A stretch of DNA of 64,000 bases from Erythrobacter ani (GTDB lineage: Bacteria > Pseudomonadota > Alphaproteobacteria > Sphingomonadales > Sphingomonadaceae), in assembly GCF_019204025.1 (NCBI RefSeq), contig NZ_JAGSPB010000003.1:1-64000 (forward strand). The letters run 5' to 3'. This document shows, piece after piece, positions 42,190 to 50,732 of the stretch. The notes beneath the pieces are model-generated. The model made no database searches, was not told where the DNA came from, and worked only from the letters and a program-made list of their open reading frames with translations. Position 1 is the stretch's first letter; every line of letters begins with the position of its first letter. Made by a program: the position numbers and the translations under genes.

Positions 42190-44181
42190 ATGTCCGACGA
42201 TCTGTTTGAAAACACGCCGACATCGAGCGGTGATTACGATTCCTCTTCCATCGAAGTTCTCGAAGGGTTGGAGCCGGTTCGGCGCAGGCCGGGAATGTAC
42301 ATCGGCGGTACGGACGACCGCGCGCTGCATCACCTCGCTGCCGAGGTACTCGACAATTCCATGGACGAGGCTGTGGCAGGTCACGCGAACCGCATCGAGG
42401 TGCGGCTGGGGGAAGGCAACCGCCTGACGATTTCCGACAATGGCCGCGGTATCCCCGTCGATGAACATCCGAAGTTTCCTGGTAAATCGACGCTCGAAGT
42501 CATCCTTTCGACACTGCATTCCGGCGGCAAGTTCTCAGGCAAAGCCTACGCCACAAGCGGCGGGCTGCACGGAGTCGGGATCAGCGTCGTAAACGCGCTA
42601 TCATCTCACACACGCGTCGAGGTCGCCCGCGACAAGCACCTTTACGCACAGGAGTTTGCGAAGGGTCAGACGCTCGGAAAGATCGAGAAAATCGGCGCGG
42701 CGCCGAACCGGCGCGGGACGCAGGTCAGCTTTACACCCGACACCGAGATTTTCGGCGACCGCAAATTCAAGCCGCAGCGGTTGTTCAAACTCGCGCGGTC
42801 CAAGGCGTATCTGTTTGCTGGCGTCGAGATCCGGTGGAAATGCGCCGAGAGCCTTGCCAACGAAGACGTGTCGGCCGAAGCGAGCTTCAAATTCCCCGGC
42901 GGCCTCGCAGATCATCTGGCCGGACAGGTAGGCGCGCGCGAGTGCGTAACGGCACAGCCTTTTACCGGCACTCAGGAATTTCCCGAAAACGCCGGCGGTC
43001 AGTCGCAAGGCAAGGTCGAATGGGCCGTGGCATGGCCGCTCTATTCTGACGGTTCGACGAGCTGGTATTGCAACACCGTCCCCACCCCCGATGGCGGAAC
43101 GCACGAACAGGGCCTGCGCGCCGCGCTGACGAAGGGGCTCCGCGCGTTCGGCGAATTGACGGGCGCCAAAAAAGCAAAGGACATTACGGCCGACGATGTA
43201 ATGACCGGAGGCGAAGTGATGCTGTCCGTTTTCATCCGCGACCCGCAATTCCAGTCGCAAACCAAGGATCGGCTGACCTCGCCCGAGGCCGCGCGCCTCG
43301 TCGAAAACGCCGTCCGCGATCACTTCGATCATTTCCTCACCGATAATATGGAGCGCGGCAAGGCGCTGCTGGGTGAGGTCATGGAGCGCATGGACGAACG
43401 CCTCAGGCGCAAGCAGGAGCGCGAGATCAAGCGCAAGACTGCGACCAATGCCAAAAAACTGAGATTGCCCGGCAAACTTACCGATTGTTCGGGCGAAACC
43501 GACGCGGAGACCGAGCTGTTCATTGTCGAAGGCGATTCAGCTGGCGGAAGCGCAAAACAGGCACGCGATCGCAAAACGCAGGCGATCCTGCCGATCCGGG
43601 GCAAAATCCTTAATGTGGCAAGCGCCACCGCCGAAAAGATTCGCGCCAATAGCGAGATTGCCGATCTCGGCCTCGCGCTCGGCTGCGGCACGCGCAAGGA
43701 TTGCGATGCAGAGGCGCTGCGTTATGACCGTGTCATCATCATGACCGATGCCGATGTCGATGGCGCGCATATCGCTACATTGTTGATGACCTTTTTCTTC
43801 CAGGAAATGCCCGATCTTGTTCGCAAGGGGCACTTGTTCCTCGCCCAGCCCCCACTCTATCGCCTGACTGCAGGGAAGGAGAGCCGCTACGCGCGTGATG
43901 ACGAACATCGTGCCGAGCTCGAACAGACCGTGTTCAAGGGGAAGAATGTCGAGGTTGGCCGATTCAAGGGCCTCGGCGAAATGAACCCGCAGCAGCTGCG
44001 TGAAACCACCATGAACCCCGAAACGCGTTCGCTGATCCGAATTACGCTACCGCCCGAATTCGAAGACCGCGCAGCGGTGAAAGAGCTCGTCGACCAATTG
44101 ATGGGCCGAAACCCCGAACACCGGTTCAACTTTATCCAGAACCGTGCCGGTGAGATGGACCGCGACATGATCGATGCCTGA
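42190..44181 (+). CDS. parE: DNA topoisomerase IV subunit B
   Basis: ATPase subunit of topoisomerase IV, 663 residues, decatenating chromosomes with ParC. The GHKL ATPase opens with EVLEGLEPVRRRPGMYIGG, continues with NSMDEAVAG and GRGIPVDEHPK, and the TOPRIM part shows EGDSAGGSAKQ and DADVDGAHI. The C-terminus NFIQNRAGEMDRD matches ParE. The start ATG of MSDDLFENT has GGAAG close before; longer frame upstream is not ParE-like. The stop overlaps the start of a small membrane protein gene by eight bases. Confidence 0.96.
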   Translation: MSDDLFENTPTSSGDYDSSSIEVLEGLEPVRRRPGMYIGGTDDRALHHLAAEVLDNSMDEAVAGHANRIEVRLGEGNRLTISDNGRGIPVDEHPKFPGKSTLEVILSTLHSGGKFSGKAYATSGGLHGVGISVVNALSSHTRVEVARDKHLYAQEFAKGQTLGKIEKIGAAPNRRGTQVSFTPDTEIFGDRKFKPQRLFKLARSKAYLFAGVEIRWKCAESLANEDVSAEASFKFPGGLADHLAGQVGARECVTAQPFTGTQEFPENAGGQSQGKVEWAVAWPLYSDGSTSWYCNTVPTPDGGTHEQGLRAALTKGLRAFGELTGAKKAKDITADDVMTGGEVMLSVFIRDPQFQSQTKDRLTSPEAARLVENAVRDHFDHFLTDNMERGKALLGEVMERMDERLRRKQEREIKRKTATNAKKLRLPGKLTDCSGETDAETELFIVEGDSAGGSAKQARDRKTQAILPIRGKILNVASATAEKIRANSEIADLGLALGCGTRKDCDAEALRYDRVIIMTDADVDGAHIATLLMTFFFQEMPDLVRKGHLFLAQPPLYRLTAGKESRYARDDEHRAELEQTVFKGKNVEVGRFKGLGEMNPQQLRETTMNPETRSLIRITLPPEFEDRAAVKELVDQLMGRNPEHRFNFIQNRAGEMDRDMIDA

Positions 44182-44551
44182 CGAGGAAAAGCCGCGCTAT
44201 CCCAATCCGCGCGAAGAAGACATAATGGCAGGCGACCGCCGTATCTCACGGCCAGACAGCTCGCTGCCCGACTGGGAAGTCCCGGATACCTCGTACCGCC
44301 CGATCCCGATTGTGTGGTTCACAGGGGCATTCGTTATCCAGACTGTCGTTCTATTCGCAATCTTCATCCTGCTGCTTGACCAGCACGGTGCGATAACGAT
44401 TGCTCTGTCGGCCCTGGTCACAGGCGCAATCGGCGCGTGGACATGGGACAGAGGCATGGCGCAAGCTTCCCGCGGCTGGCGCGCGGCGACCATTATTGCT
44501 TTCCTAGTCAATTTGCTTTTGGTTATCTCGTCTGCCGCCTCGCGATTGTAG
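44174..44551 (+). CDS. Small three-span membrane protein, hypothetical
   Basis: Protein of 125 residues with a charged, Pro-rich N-terminal region (1-45) and three hydrophobic spans: about 46-70, 74-93 and 103-121. No family is recognised. The start overlaps the parE stop by eight bases, so the two are probably expressed together. No catalytic motif is visible, and the location is the inner membrane. A later ATG (MAGDRRISR) could also start it. Confidence 0.72.
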   Translation: MPDEEKPRYPNPREEDIMAGDRRISRPDSSLPDWEVPDTSYRPIPIVWFTGAFVIQTVVLFAIFILLLDQHGAITIALSALVTGAIGAWTWDRGMAQASRGWRAATIIAFLVNLLLVISSAASRL

Positions 44552-44611
44552 CGAGGATCTCGGCCGTTGTGGGTCTCCTATAACCCCCTTCCAAAACTCG
44601 CCTCTTGAAGG

Positions 44612-45829
44612 TCAGCTATCCGTATGAATATGCAGATGCCCTTCCAGTGTCTTGTGGACCGGGCACTTGTCGGCGATCTCGATAATCTTCCGCCGTTGGT
44701 CTTCGGTGAGGTCATCGCCTAGCACCTCGATAACCCGATGAAGCGCCTGAGCTGGCATTTTGTCCTCTTCGGATGACAGCGCGTGCCCGCAATCCTCGGC
44801 GTGACTGCGTTCATGGGTGACGTGGATACGGGCGCCCTCGAACGGCCACTCCTTCCGATCGGCGTACATTTTCATCGTCATGGCCGTGCAAGTGCCCAGC
44901 GCTGCCAGGAGCAGATCGTACGGCGTCGGACCAGTGTCATCGCCGCCATAACTCCTGGGTTCATCGGCCACGAAACGGTGCGTGCTCGTATGAACCTCTG
45001 TGCCGAACTTGCCGTGGCCGGTTTGAACCACCACGCCGTCTTCGGGCATGGGCCAATCGTCGCGCAGCGGCAGGTAACGGTGGGCCCAACTGGCGATTAC
45101 GCTCGCCGCGAACTCGGCATCGACCGGGTTTGTGAGCAAATGATCCGCGCCCGCGAGGCTGACGAAGCTTTTCGGATGAAATGCCGCTTGAAACAGTGCG
45201 CTGGCGTGCTCGATTCCGACGATATCATCGGAAGGAGAATGAAGTGCCAAATACGGGATTCGCAGGTCCTTCACGAGGGCCAGCAAATCCACCGAGCGGG
45301 TCTTTTCCAGGAAATCGCCGCTCAAGTTGAACGCACGTCCTCCGATCAGGACTTCACCCTCGCCATCGCGCTCGATTGCTTCGAGATCGCCGGAGATATT
45401 GTGCAGGACATGGGGGACGTCCGAAGGCGCGCCGATGGTTGCAACGGCAGCGACCTTCGCGCGGCCCAGCTTCGATGCGGCGGCAAGCACCGCTGCGCCG
45501 CCTAGGCTGTGCCCGACCAGCAAGAGCTTGTCTCCGAACCGTTCGAACAAATGCTCGGCGGCGGCAACAAGGTCATCGATATCGGTGGCGAATCCGGCTT
45601 TTCCGAAATCGCCATCGCTTCCGCCCAATCCGGTAAAATCAAAACGGAGGCAGGCGATCCCTTGCTGGGCCAGCGCCCGCGCCACGCTTATCGCGGCGCG
45701 GCTCTGCTTCGTGCAGGTAAAGCAATGGGCGAAAACGGCAGCTCCTCGGACAAGACCGGTCGGCAATTCCAGCGAGCCCGACAGCGTTTGCCCGCCTGGG
45801 GTCGAGATCGACAACGAATCCATCGGCAT
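44612..45829 (-). CDS. Alpha/beta hydrolase-OsmC fusion protein
   Basis: Two-domain protein of 405 residues. The N-terminal part (about 10-250) is an alpha/beta hydrolase with nucleophile S108 in LVGHSLGGAAV and a HCFTCTKQSR stretch. The C-terminal part (about 275-400) is an OsmC-like peroxidase domain with its two cysteines C314 (ALGTCTAM) and C389 (KCPVHK). The fusion is a known family. Expected activities are an ester or thioester hydrolase and organic-hydroperoxide reduction, cytoplasmic. The start is set by AAGGAGG seven bases before the ATG at 45829. Divergent from the MoxR gene with 225 bases between the starts. Confidence 0.92.
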   Translation of the reverse strand: MPMDSLSISTPGGQTLSGSLELPTGLVRGAAVFAHCFTCTKQSRAAISVARALAQQGIACLRFDFTGLGGSDGDFGKAGFATDIDDLVAAAEHLFERFGDKLLLVGHSLGGAAVLAAASKLGRAKVAAVATIGAPSDVPHVLHNISGDLEAIERDGEGEVLIGGRAFNLSGDFLEKTRSVDLLALVKDLRIPYLALHSPSDDIVGIEHASALFQAAFHPKSFVSLAGADHLLTNPVDAEFAASVIASWAHRYLPLRDDWPMPEDGVVVQTGHGKFGTEVHTSTHRFVADEPRSYGGDDTGPTPYDLLLAALGTCTAMTMKMYADRKEWPFEGARIHVTHERSHAEDCGHALSSEEDKMPAQALHRVIEVLGDDLTEDQRRKIIEIADKCPVHKTLEGHLHIHTDS

Positions 45830-46054
45830 AATGCGTCCTCCTTTTCATCCATATTCGTGAAATGGGCGGCAATCGCTACAGCCGTGCCGAATAAATCTGC
45901 CAAAAGCTTCCTATCCGGATCAGGGACGCGGCCCTTTCGAAGGCTCATTCTCGAATCAGATAGCGCAGGCATTCGCCCCCTTGCACAGGCGGGCAGCGCG
46001 CCCTATCGCATCGCAGCATTTCAGTTTCGAATACGGACCAATCGAAGGGATACC

Positions 46055-46924
46055 ATGACCGATCAGCCCAATGGCCAGCAACGTTTCGAGGGTACCAGCG
46101 ATTACATCGCGACCGATGACCTTAAGGTGGCGGTCAATGCCGCGGTGACTTTGCGCCGTCCGTTATTGGTTAAGGGTGAGCCTGGCACGGGCAAGACCGT
46201 GCTCGCCCACGAAATTTCGAAAGCCATCAATGCGCCGCTGATCGAGTGGAATGTCAAATCGACCACCAAGGCGCAGCAGGGACTGTACGAATATGATGCG
46301 GTTGCACGCCTGCGCGATGGCCAGCTCGGCGAAGAGCGTGTCCACGACATCCGCAACTACATCAAGAAGGGCAAGCTGTGGGAGGCTTTCACTGCTCCCG
46401 AACTGCCCGTCCTCCTGATCGACGAGATCGACAAGGCTGACATCGAGTTTCCGAACGACCTGCTGCAGGAGCTCGATCGGATGAGCTTCGACGTCTACGA
46501 GACGCAAGAGCGGATCGAAGCGAAAGAGCGCCCGATTGTCGTCATCACTTCGAACAATGAGAAGGAACTGCCCGACGCATTCCTGCGCCGCTGCTTCTTC
46601 CACTACATCAAGTTCCCCGACCGCGAGACGATGCAGTCGATCATCGATGTCCACTATCCCGGCATCCAGAAAACCCTGGTCAAGAAGGCGATGGATATTT
46701 TCTACGAGTTGCGCGAGGTGCCTGGTCTGAAGAAAAAACCGTCAACCAGCGAATTGCTCGACTGGCTTAAGCTGCTGCTCAACGAAGACATGCCGCTTGA
46801 GGTGCTTCAGGATTCCAACCCGAACAGCGCGATCCCGCCAATGCACGGTGCGCTGCTGAAGAATGAGCAGGACGTGATGCTGTTCGAACGGCTCGCATTC
46901 ATGGCGCGCCGCAACCCGACCTGA
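46055..46924 (+). CDS. MoxR family AAA+ ATPase
   Basis: AAA+ ATPase of 289 residues. Walker A is GEPGTGKT (41-48), Walker B is LLIDEIDKAD, and the sensor TSNNEKELPDAFLRRC follows. The C-terminal lid is complete. MoxR ATPases work as chaperones with VWA-domain partners; the CoxE-like VWA gene 2 kb away on the same strand is the obvious candidate. The start ATG is set by GAAGGGA six bases upstream; the 182-codon frame extension upstream is not coding. The stop overlaps the following GFA gene by one base (TGATG). Confidence 0.93.
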   Translation: MTDQPNGQQRFEGTSDYIATDDLKVAVNAAVTLRRPLLVKGEPGTGKTVLAHEISKAINAPLIEWNVKSTTKAQQGLYEYDAVARLRDGQLGEERVHDIRNYIKKGKLWEAFTAPELPVLLIDEIDKADIEFPNDLLQELDRMSFDVYETQERIEAKERPIVVITSNNEKELPDAFLRRCFFHYIKFPDRETMQSIIDVHYPGIQKTLVKKAMDIFYELREVPGLKKKPSTSELLDWLKLLLNEDMPLEVLQDSNPNSAIPPMHGALLKNEQDVMLFERLAFMARRNPT

Positions 46925-47373
46925 TGCCGCATAAGGGCGGATGTTTCTGCGGCGCGGTAAAGTTCACCATCACCGCAGAGCCTCTAGGCGCGCGCTATTG
47001 CTGGTGCCGCGACTGTCAGCGGATCGCCTCCGGCATGGCAACGGTCAACGTGCTCTTTCCAGCCTCCGCAGTCGAATACACCGGGCCGATAACGACCATC
47101 CAGCGGGTGGCTGATAGCGGCAATACCGTTGAGCGCGGCTTTTGCACAGAATGCGGATCGCAACTTTATAGTGAAACGGTCAAAGGCCCTGAACAGCCGA
47201 TGCGCGTGCGTGCGGGCACGTTGGACGACCCGGAGATATGTCCACCGAGCCTGATCATCTGGGGGCCAAGCGCCCCCACATGGGCACCGTTTCCGGATGC
47301 GATGACCGTTCTTGAGGCTGGCCCCGGTTCGCCAGAATGGCGAAGACCGACGCGCAATCAGTCAAACGTGTAA
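46924..47373 (+). CDS. GFA-family (glutathione-dependent formaldehyde-activating-like) protein
   Basis: Single GFA-fold protein of 149 residues. The zinc-binding cysteines are present: GGCFCGAV at the N-terminus, YCWCRDC in the middle and FCTECGS further on. GFA relatives bind zinc and small electrophiles; true Gfa activity is proven in few. The ATG shares its A with the stop of the MoxR gene, so the two are translationally coupled. The stop lies about 16 bases inside the tail of the reversed chemoreceptor gene. Confidence 0.9.
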   Translation: MPHKGGCFCGAVKFTITAEPLGARYCWCRDCQRIASGMATVNVLFPASAVEYTGPITTIQRVADSGNTVERGFCTECGSQLYSETVKGPEQPMRVRAGTLDDPEICPPSLIIWGPSAPTWAPFPDAMTVLEAGPGSPEWRRPTRNQSNV

Positions 47374-48758
47374 GCCAGCTCGAAATCGCCCCAGCGGCGG
47401 CCATTGATGACCAGCGGCACGTAGACATTGCGAACAACGAGATATTTTTCGCCGTCGCCCTCCTGCCGATAGACCGCCATCATGTACGGGGCGTCACTCC
47501 CCTTGGCGCGCCTGTCGATCGGATCGAAAATGATGCGGCCGTTGCGGCAGAACTGCGTATCGTGGGTGATGTCGCCGGTCGGTTCCCGTGATCGATCGGT
47601 CAGATGGGTTGGCAGGTACCCGTTCAGATCGGTGCACGCGGCAGCTATAACGTTGTCGCTACCAGCCTTCGCCTGATCCAGGAAATTGCGCCATTCTGCA
47701 TGCGCCCAATCGGTCAGCGCGGTGCGATATCGCTTCGGATTGCTACCCGGAATTTCATCATACACCGTATCGAACAGCGCATCTTTGGGCAGTGCTCCTG
47801 ACGCAATCGCTTCTTCGGCATGCTGTTTGACCTGCGCGGCGATGTCCTGCGCTTTTTCAACCATGACGCTGTCTTGCGGTGAAAGGCCGGCATGGACGAT
47901 CCGGTCGAACATCTCGCTCGCCGTCAGCTCCAGATCCCCCATCTTGTGATGCGCGCCTTCGAGCTTTTCCTCGTTCTCGCGCGCCGCCTGGTCGAAGCTG
48001 ATGAGAACATCCTGTACCGCACCGACGTGTTTGCTGATCGTTCCAGTGGAGCGAGCAATCACGTCGTTTTGTTTGTCGACCTCTTCCACGAGTTCGCCGA
48101 CACTGCTGATGGTTGTTTCAATCCGCGCTACAGACGCTTTCGCTTCACTGCTCGCCTGGGACCCGGCCTCGATGCGGCCGATGACCTCGTTCGCTTCTCC
48201 GCCAAGCGCCTCGACCGTTTGTGCGATTTCCTCCGTTGCCTTGCGGGTATCATTGGCGAGGCTCTTCACCTCGCTTGCCACCACCGCAAATGTCCGCCCA
48301 GCTTCGCCTGCCCGCATCGCCTCGATAGTGGCATTGAGCGCGAGGATATTGGTCGTTTCTGCAATGTCATCGATATCCTGAGCACTCCGCCGCACCTGCT
48401 CCATCGCAGCGGAAAAGCTCGTCACGTGCTGGCCTAGCGTGTCGACCAGGTCGAGCAGCCCGTTGATTTGGTTAAGCGAGGCCTGGATCAGGGATGTTCC
48501 CTCTCCCAATCGCTCGATTGCGCGCTCGGACAGCAAACGCGCTTCGTCGCTCGCCTCGGCAACCTTTTCCTGATCCGCTTCGAGCGCCTGAACCGTCCCC
48601 CGCAGGGCCTCGTGTTCTTCGCGCAGCTTCTCCGAAGACTGGATAACGGCCGCGACCACGCCTGCGACATCGGTACAGCCGACCGTAACGGCACCGCAGC
48701 TTTCAGGGATATTTCCGAGCGCAGCTGCGTCCGCTGTGTCGATGGCGATTGGTTTCAT
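47358..48758 (-). CDS. Soluble methyl-accepting chemotaxis protein with C-terminal sensor-like domain
   Basis: Chemoreceptor of 466 residues without any membrane span. A coiled-coil N-terminal part leads to the signalling core with the receptor tip [21 protein letters not shown], cited here as [12 protein letters not shown]. The C-terminal ~130 residues form a compact domain ending [14 protein letters not shown], with a [15 protein letters not shown] stretch, similar to a C-terminal ligand-sensing domain found in some cytoplasmic MCPs. It would signal through CheA. The gene is opposite in direction to its neighbours and shares a promoter region of 133 bases with the VWA gene. No other che genes are in the window. 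Confidence 0.9.
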   Translation of the reverse strand: MKPIAIDTADAAALGNIPESCGAVTVGCTDVAGVVAAVIQSSEKLREEHEALRGTVQALEADQEKVAEASDEARLLSERAIERLGEGTSLIQASLNQINGLLDLVDTLGQHVTSFSAAMEQVRRSAQDIDDIAETTNILALNATIEAMRAGEAGRTFAVVASEVKSLANDTRKATEEIAQTVEALGGEANEVIGRIEAGSQASSEAKASVARIETTISSVGELVEEVDKQNDVIARSTGTISKHVGAVQDVLISFDQAARENEEKLEGAHHKMGDLELTASEMFDRIVHAGLSPQDSVMVEKAQDIAAQVKQHAEEAIASGALPKDALFDTVYDEIPGSNPKRYRTALTDWAHAEWRNFLDQAKAGSDNVIAAACTDLNGYLPTHLTDRSREPTGDITHDTQFCRNGRIIFDPIDRRAKGSDAPYMMAVYRQEGDGEKYLVVRNVYVPLVINGRRWGDFELAYTFD

Positions 48759-48813
48759 TGCGGCTGCGACCCTTGCAAGTTTGTCTTGTGTGCACCGCGT
48801 TACGCGTTGATGG

Positions 48814-48828
48814 TTAGCGAAGCTTTAA
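48814..48828. promoter_or_regulatory. Possible CtrA-like binding site between the MCP and VWA genes
   Basis: TTAG-N7-TTAA at 48814-48828 differs in one base from the CtrA consensus TTAA-N7-TTAA. CtrA controls chemotaxis and flagellar genes in many alphaproteobacteria, and an MCP gene starts 56 bases away. Chance occurrence is possible. Confidence 0.35.
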
Positions 48829-48891
48829 GGGACCGTCATCGTCGGCGCTAAAAGACTGGAAAGAGCACGCCTGCAAAGCTACACCGGCGGC

Positions 48892-50076
48892 ATGTTTTTC
48901 AACTTCATGGACGAGCTGCGCGAAGCAGGCATTGGCGCGAGCTTCAAGGAGCACCTGACGTTGCTCGAGGCGCTGGACAAAGACGTCATCGAGCAGACCC
49001 CTGAGGCGTTTTATTATCTGAGCCGCGCGACCTTCGTAAAAGACGAAGGGCTGCTCGACCGTTTCGACCAGGTGTTCCACAAGGTCTTCAAGGGCGTGAT
49101 GACCGATTACGGCCAAAACCCGGTCGATATCCCCGAAGACTGGCTGAAGAACGTCGCCGAGAAGTTCCTCACCGAAGAGGAAATGGCCGAAATCGAGAAA
49201 CTCGGCAGCTGGGACGAGATCATGGAGATGCTGAAAGAGCGCCTCGCCGAGCAGGAAAAGCGCCATGAAGGTGGCAACAAATGGATCGGCACCGGCGGGA
49301 CATCGCCATTCGGCAATTCAGGGTACAACCCTGAAGGTGTGCGGATCGGCGGCGAAAGCAAGCATAAGCGAGCGATCAAGGTTTGGGAAAAGCGCGAGTT
49401 CAAGAACCTCGACAGCACGAAGGAACTCGGCACCCGCAACATCAAAATGGCGCTACGCCGCCTGCGGCGTTTCGCACGCGAAGGCGCAGCCGACGAACTA
49501 GATCTCGACGCGACGATCGACGGTACGGCGAAACAAGGCTGGCTCGACATCCATATGCGGCCCGAGCGCCACAATGCTGTGAAGCTGCTGCTGTTCCTCG
49601 ACGTCGGCGGATCGATGGACCCTTTCATCAAGCTCTGCGAAGAGCTGTTCAGTGCAGCCAATGCCGAATTCAAGAACCTGGAATTCTTCTATTTCCACAA
49701 CTGCCTGTACGAAGGCGTCTGGAAGGATAACAAGCGGCGCTGGCAGGAACGTACGAAGGTTTGGGATGTGCTCCACAAATACGGGCATGACTATAAGGTC
49801 ATCTTCGTCGGAGATGCGGCGATGAGCCCGTATGAAATCACCCATCCGGGCGGCAGCGTCGAGCACATGAACGAAGAAGCTGGCGCAGTATGGATGCAAC
49901 GTGTGACCAACACTTATCCGGCGACTGTATGGCTGAACCCCGTGCCCGAAAAGCAGTGGGGCTATTCGCAATCGACCAAGATGATGAAGGAACTCGTCGA
50001 TAATCGCATGTATCCGCTCACGCTGGAGGGGCTGGACGATGCAATGCGCGAACTAAGTCGGAAACAGGGTCATTGA
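48892..50076 (+). CDS. VWA-domain protein, CoxE-like
   Basis: Protein of 394 residues with a von Willebrand A domain of the CoxE type in the C-terminal half. The MIDAS sequence is FLDVGGSMDPF (D237, S241), with Gly in place of the first Ser of DxSxS, as I recall for this family. The N-terminal half is alpha-helical, with a middle linker rich in Gly/Lys (about 125-165). VWA proteins of this type partner with MoxR ATPases, one of which is 2 kb upstream. No signal peptide, so cytoplasmic. Start ATG MFFNFMDEL preceded by GGCGG. The downstream gene overlaps its stop as TTGA. Confidence 0.88.
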   Translation: MFFNFMDELREAGIGASFKEHLTLLEALDKDVIEQTPEAFYYLSRATFVKDEGLLDRFDQVFHKVFKGVMTDYGQNPVDIPEDWLKNVAEKFLTEEEMAEIEKLGSWDEIMEMLKERLAEQEKRHEGGNKWIGTGGTSPFGNSGYNPEGVRIGGESKHKRAIKVWEKREFKNLDSTKELGTRNIKMALRRLRRFAREGAADELDLDATIDGTAKQGWLDIHMRPERHNAVKLLLFLDVGGSMDPFIKLCEELFSAANAEFKNLEFFYFHNCLYEGVWKDNKRRWQERTKVWDVLHKYGHDYKVIFVGDAAMSPYEITHPGGSVEHMNEEAGAVWMQRVTNTYPATVWLNPVPEKQWGYSQSTKMMKELVDNRMYPLTLEGLDDAMRELSRKQGH

Positions 50077-50729
50077 GCTATATTGAGCTACCCGATGGCG
50101 TTGAACTCAGTGATCCCCGTCCGACAGCGGCGGCTAACCCCTACACCTACTTCATGCCGCACCCTGACGAACTCGCCGCACTCCAGCCAAAGGACGGGGT
50201 AAAAGCAATCTTCCACCAACCCGGTTGCGAAGGCGAGTATGATGTCGAGCGAATGTGGGTCCTGATTGATCGCATCGAAGATGGCAATGCGATCGGGACG
50301 CTCGACAACGAGCCTTCGAGCTTGGACAAGATCAAGATGGGCGATCCGGTCCGCGTCCCACTTACCCACGTTGTGTCGACGGCCTTTCACAAGAATAATC
50401 CGCGCCCTGTGACGCCCGACTATCGCGAGTATTGGGAGCGCTGTTTTGTCGATTCCTGTGTCGTGGAGGGGCGATGTCACGCTGACTATATCTACCGCGA
50501 AGAGCCAGACATGGCGCGAGAAGGAGACAAATACCCCGATAGCGGATGGCGTGTTCGGGGTACGGACGAAGCTATTGCCGAAGACGAGAGGCGTGGCACG
50601 GGACCGATCTACGTCGCGATCGGCAAGGTGCTCAATGCCGACGACAACTGGCTGCATTTGATTGACCGTGAGTTTGGCGTCGCTTTCCAATGGGACGCTG
50701 AGACCTGGAATTACATTGAGCTGGGATGA
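50073..50729 (+). CDS. DUF2185/Imm33-like protein (218 aa)
   Basis: Soluble protein of 218 residues. The N-terminal half contains LDNEPSSLDKIKMGDPVRVP, typical of the DUF2314/YegJ-like fold (cited as IKMGDPVRVP). The C-terminal half reads DSGWRVRG then GPIYVAIGKVL then FGVAFQWD, the pattern of DUF2185, whose relatives are annotated as Imm33-type immunity proteins. The start is a TTG overlapping the VWA stop as TTGA. No toxin gene is nearby. It may be a partner of the VWA/MoxR set instead of an immunity protein; this is inference. Confidence 0.75.
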   Translation: MSYIELPDGVELSDPRPTAAANPYTYFMPHPDELAALQPKDGVKAIFHQPGCEGEYDVERMWVLIDRIEDGNAIGTLDNEPSSLDKIKMGDPVRVPLTHVVSTAFHKNNPRPVTPDYREYWERCFVDSCVVEGRCHADYIYREEPDMAREGDKYPDSGWRVRGTDEAIAEDERRGTGPIYVAIGKVLNADDNWLHLIDREFGVAFQWDAETWNYIELG

Positions 50730-50732
50730 AGT

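Noticed and set aside
45509..46054. 182-codon extension before the MoxR gene
   Set aside because: It lies antisense to the OsmC fusion gene and the MoxR Shine-Dalgarno points to 46055.
50073..50729. Toxin-immunity module
   Set aside because: Only an immunity-like fold is seen; no toxin, secretion or polymorphic-toxin gene is next to it.
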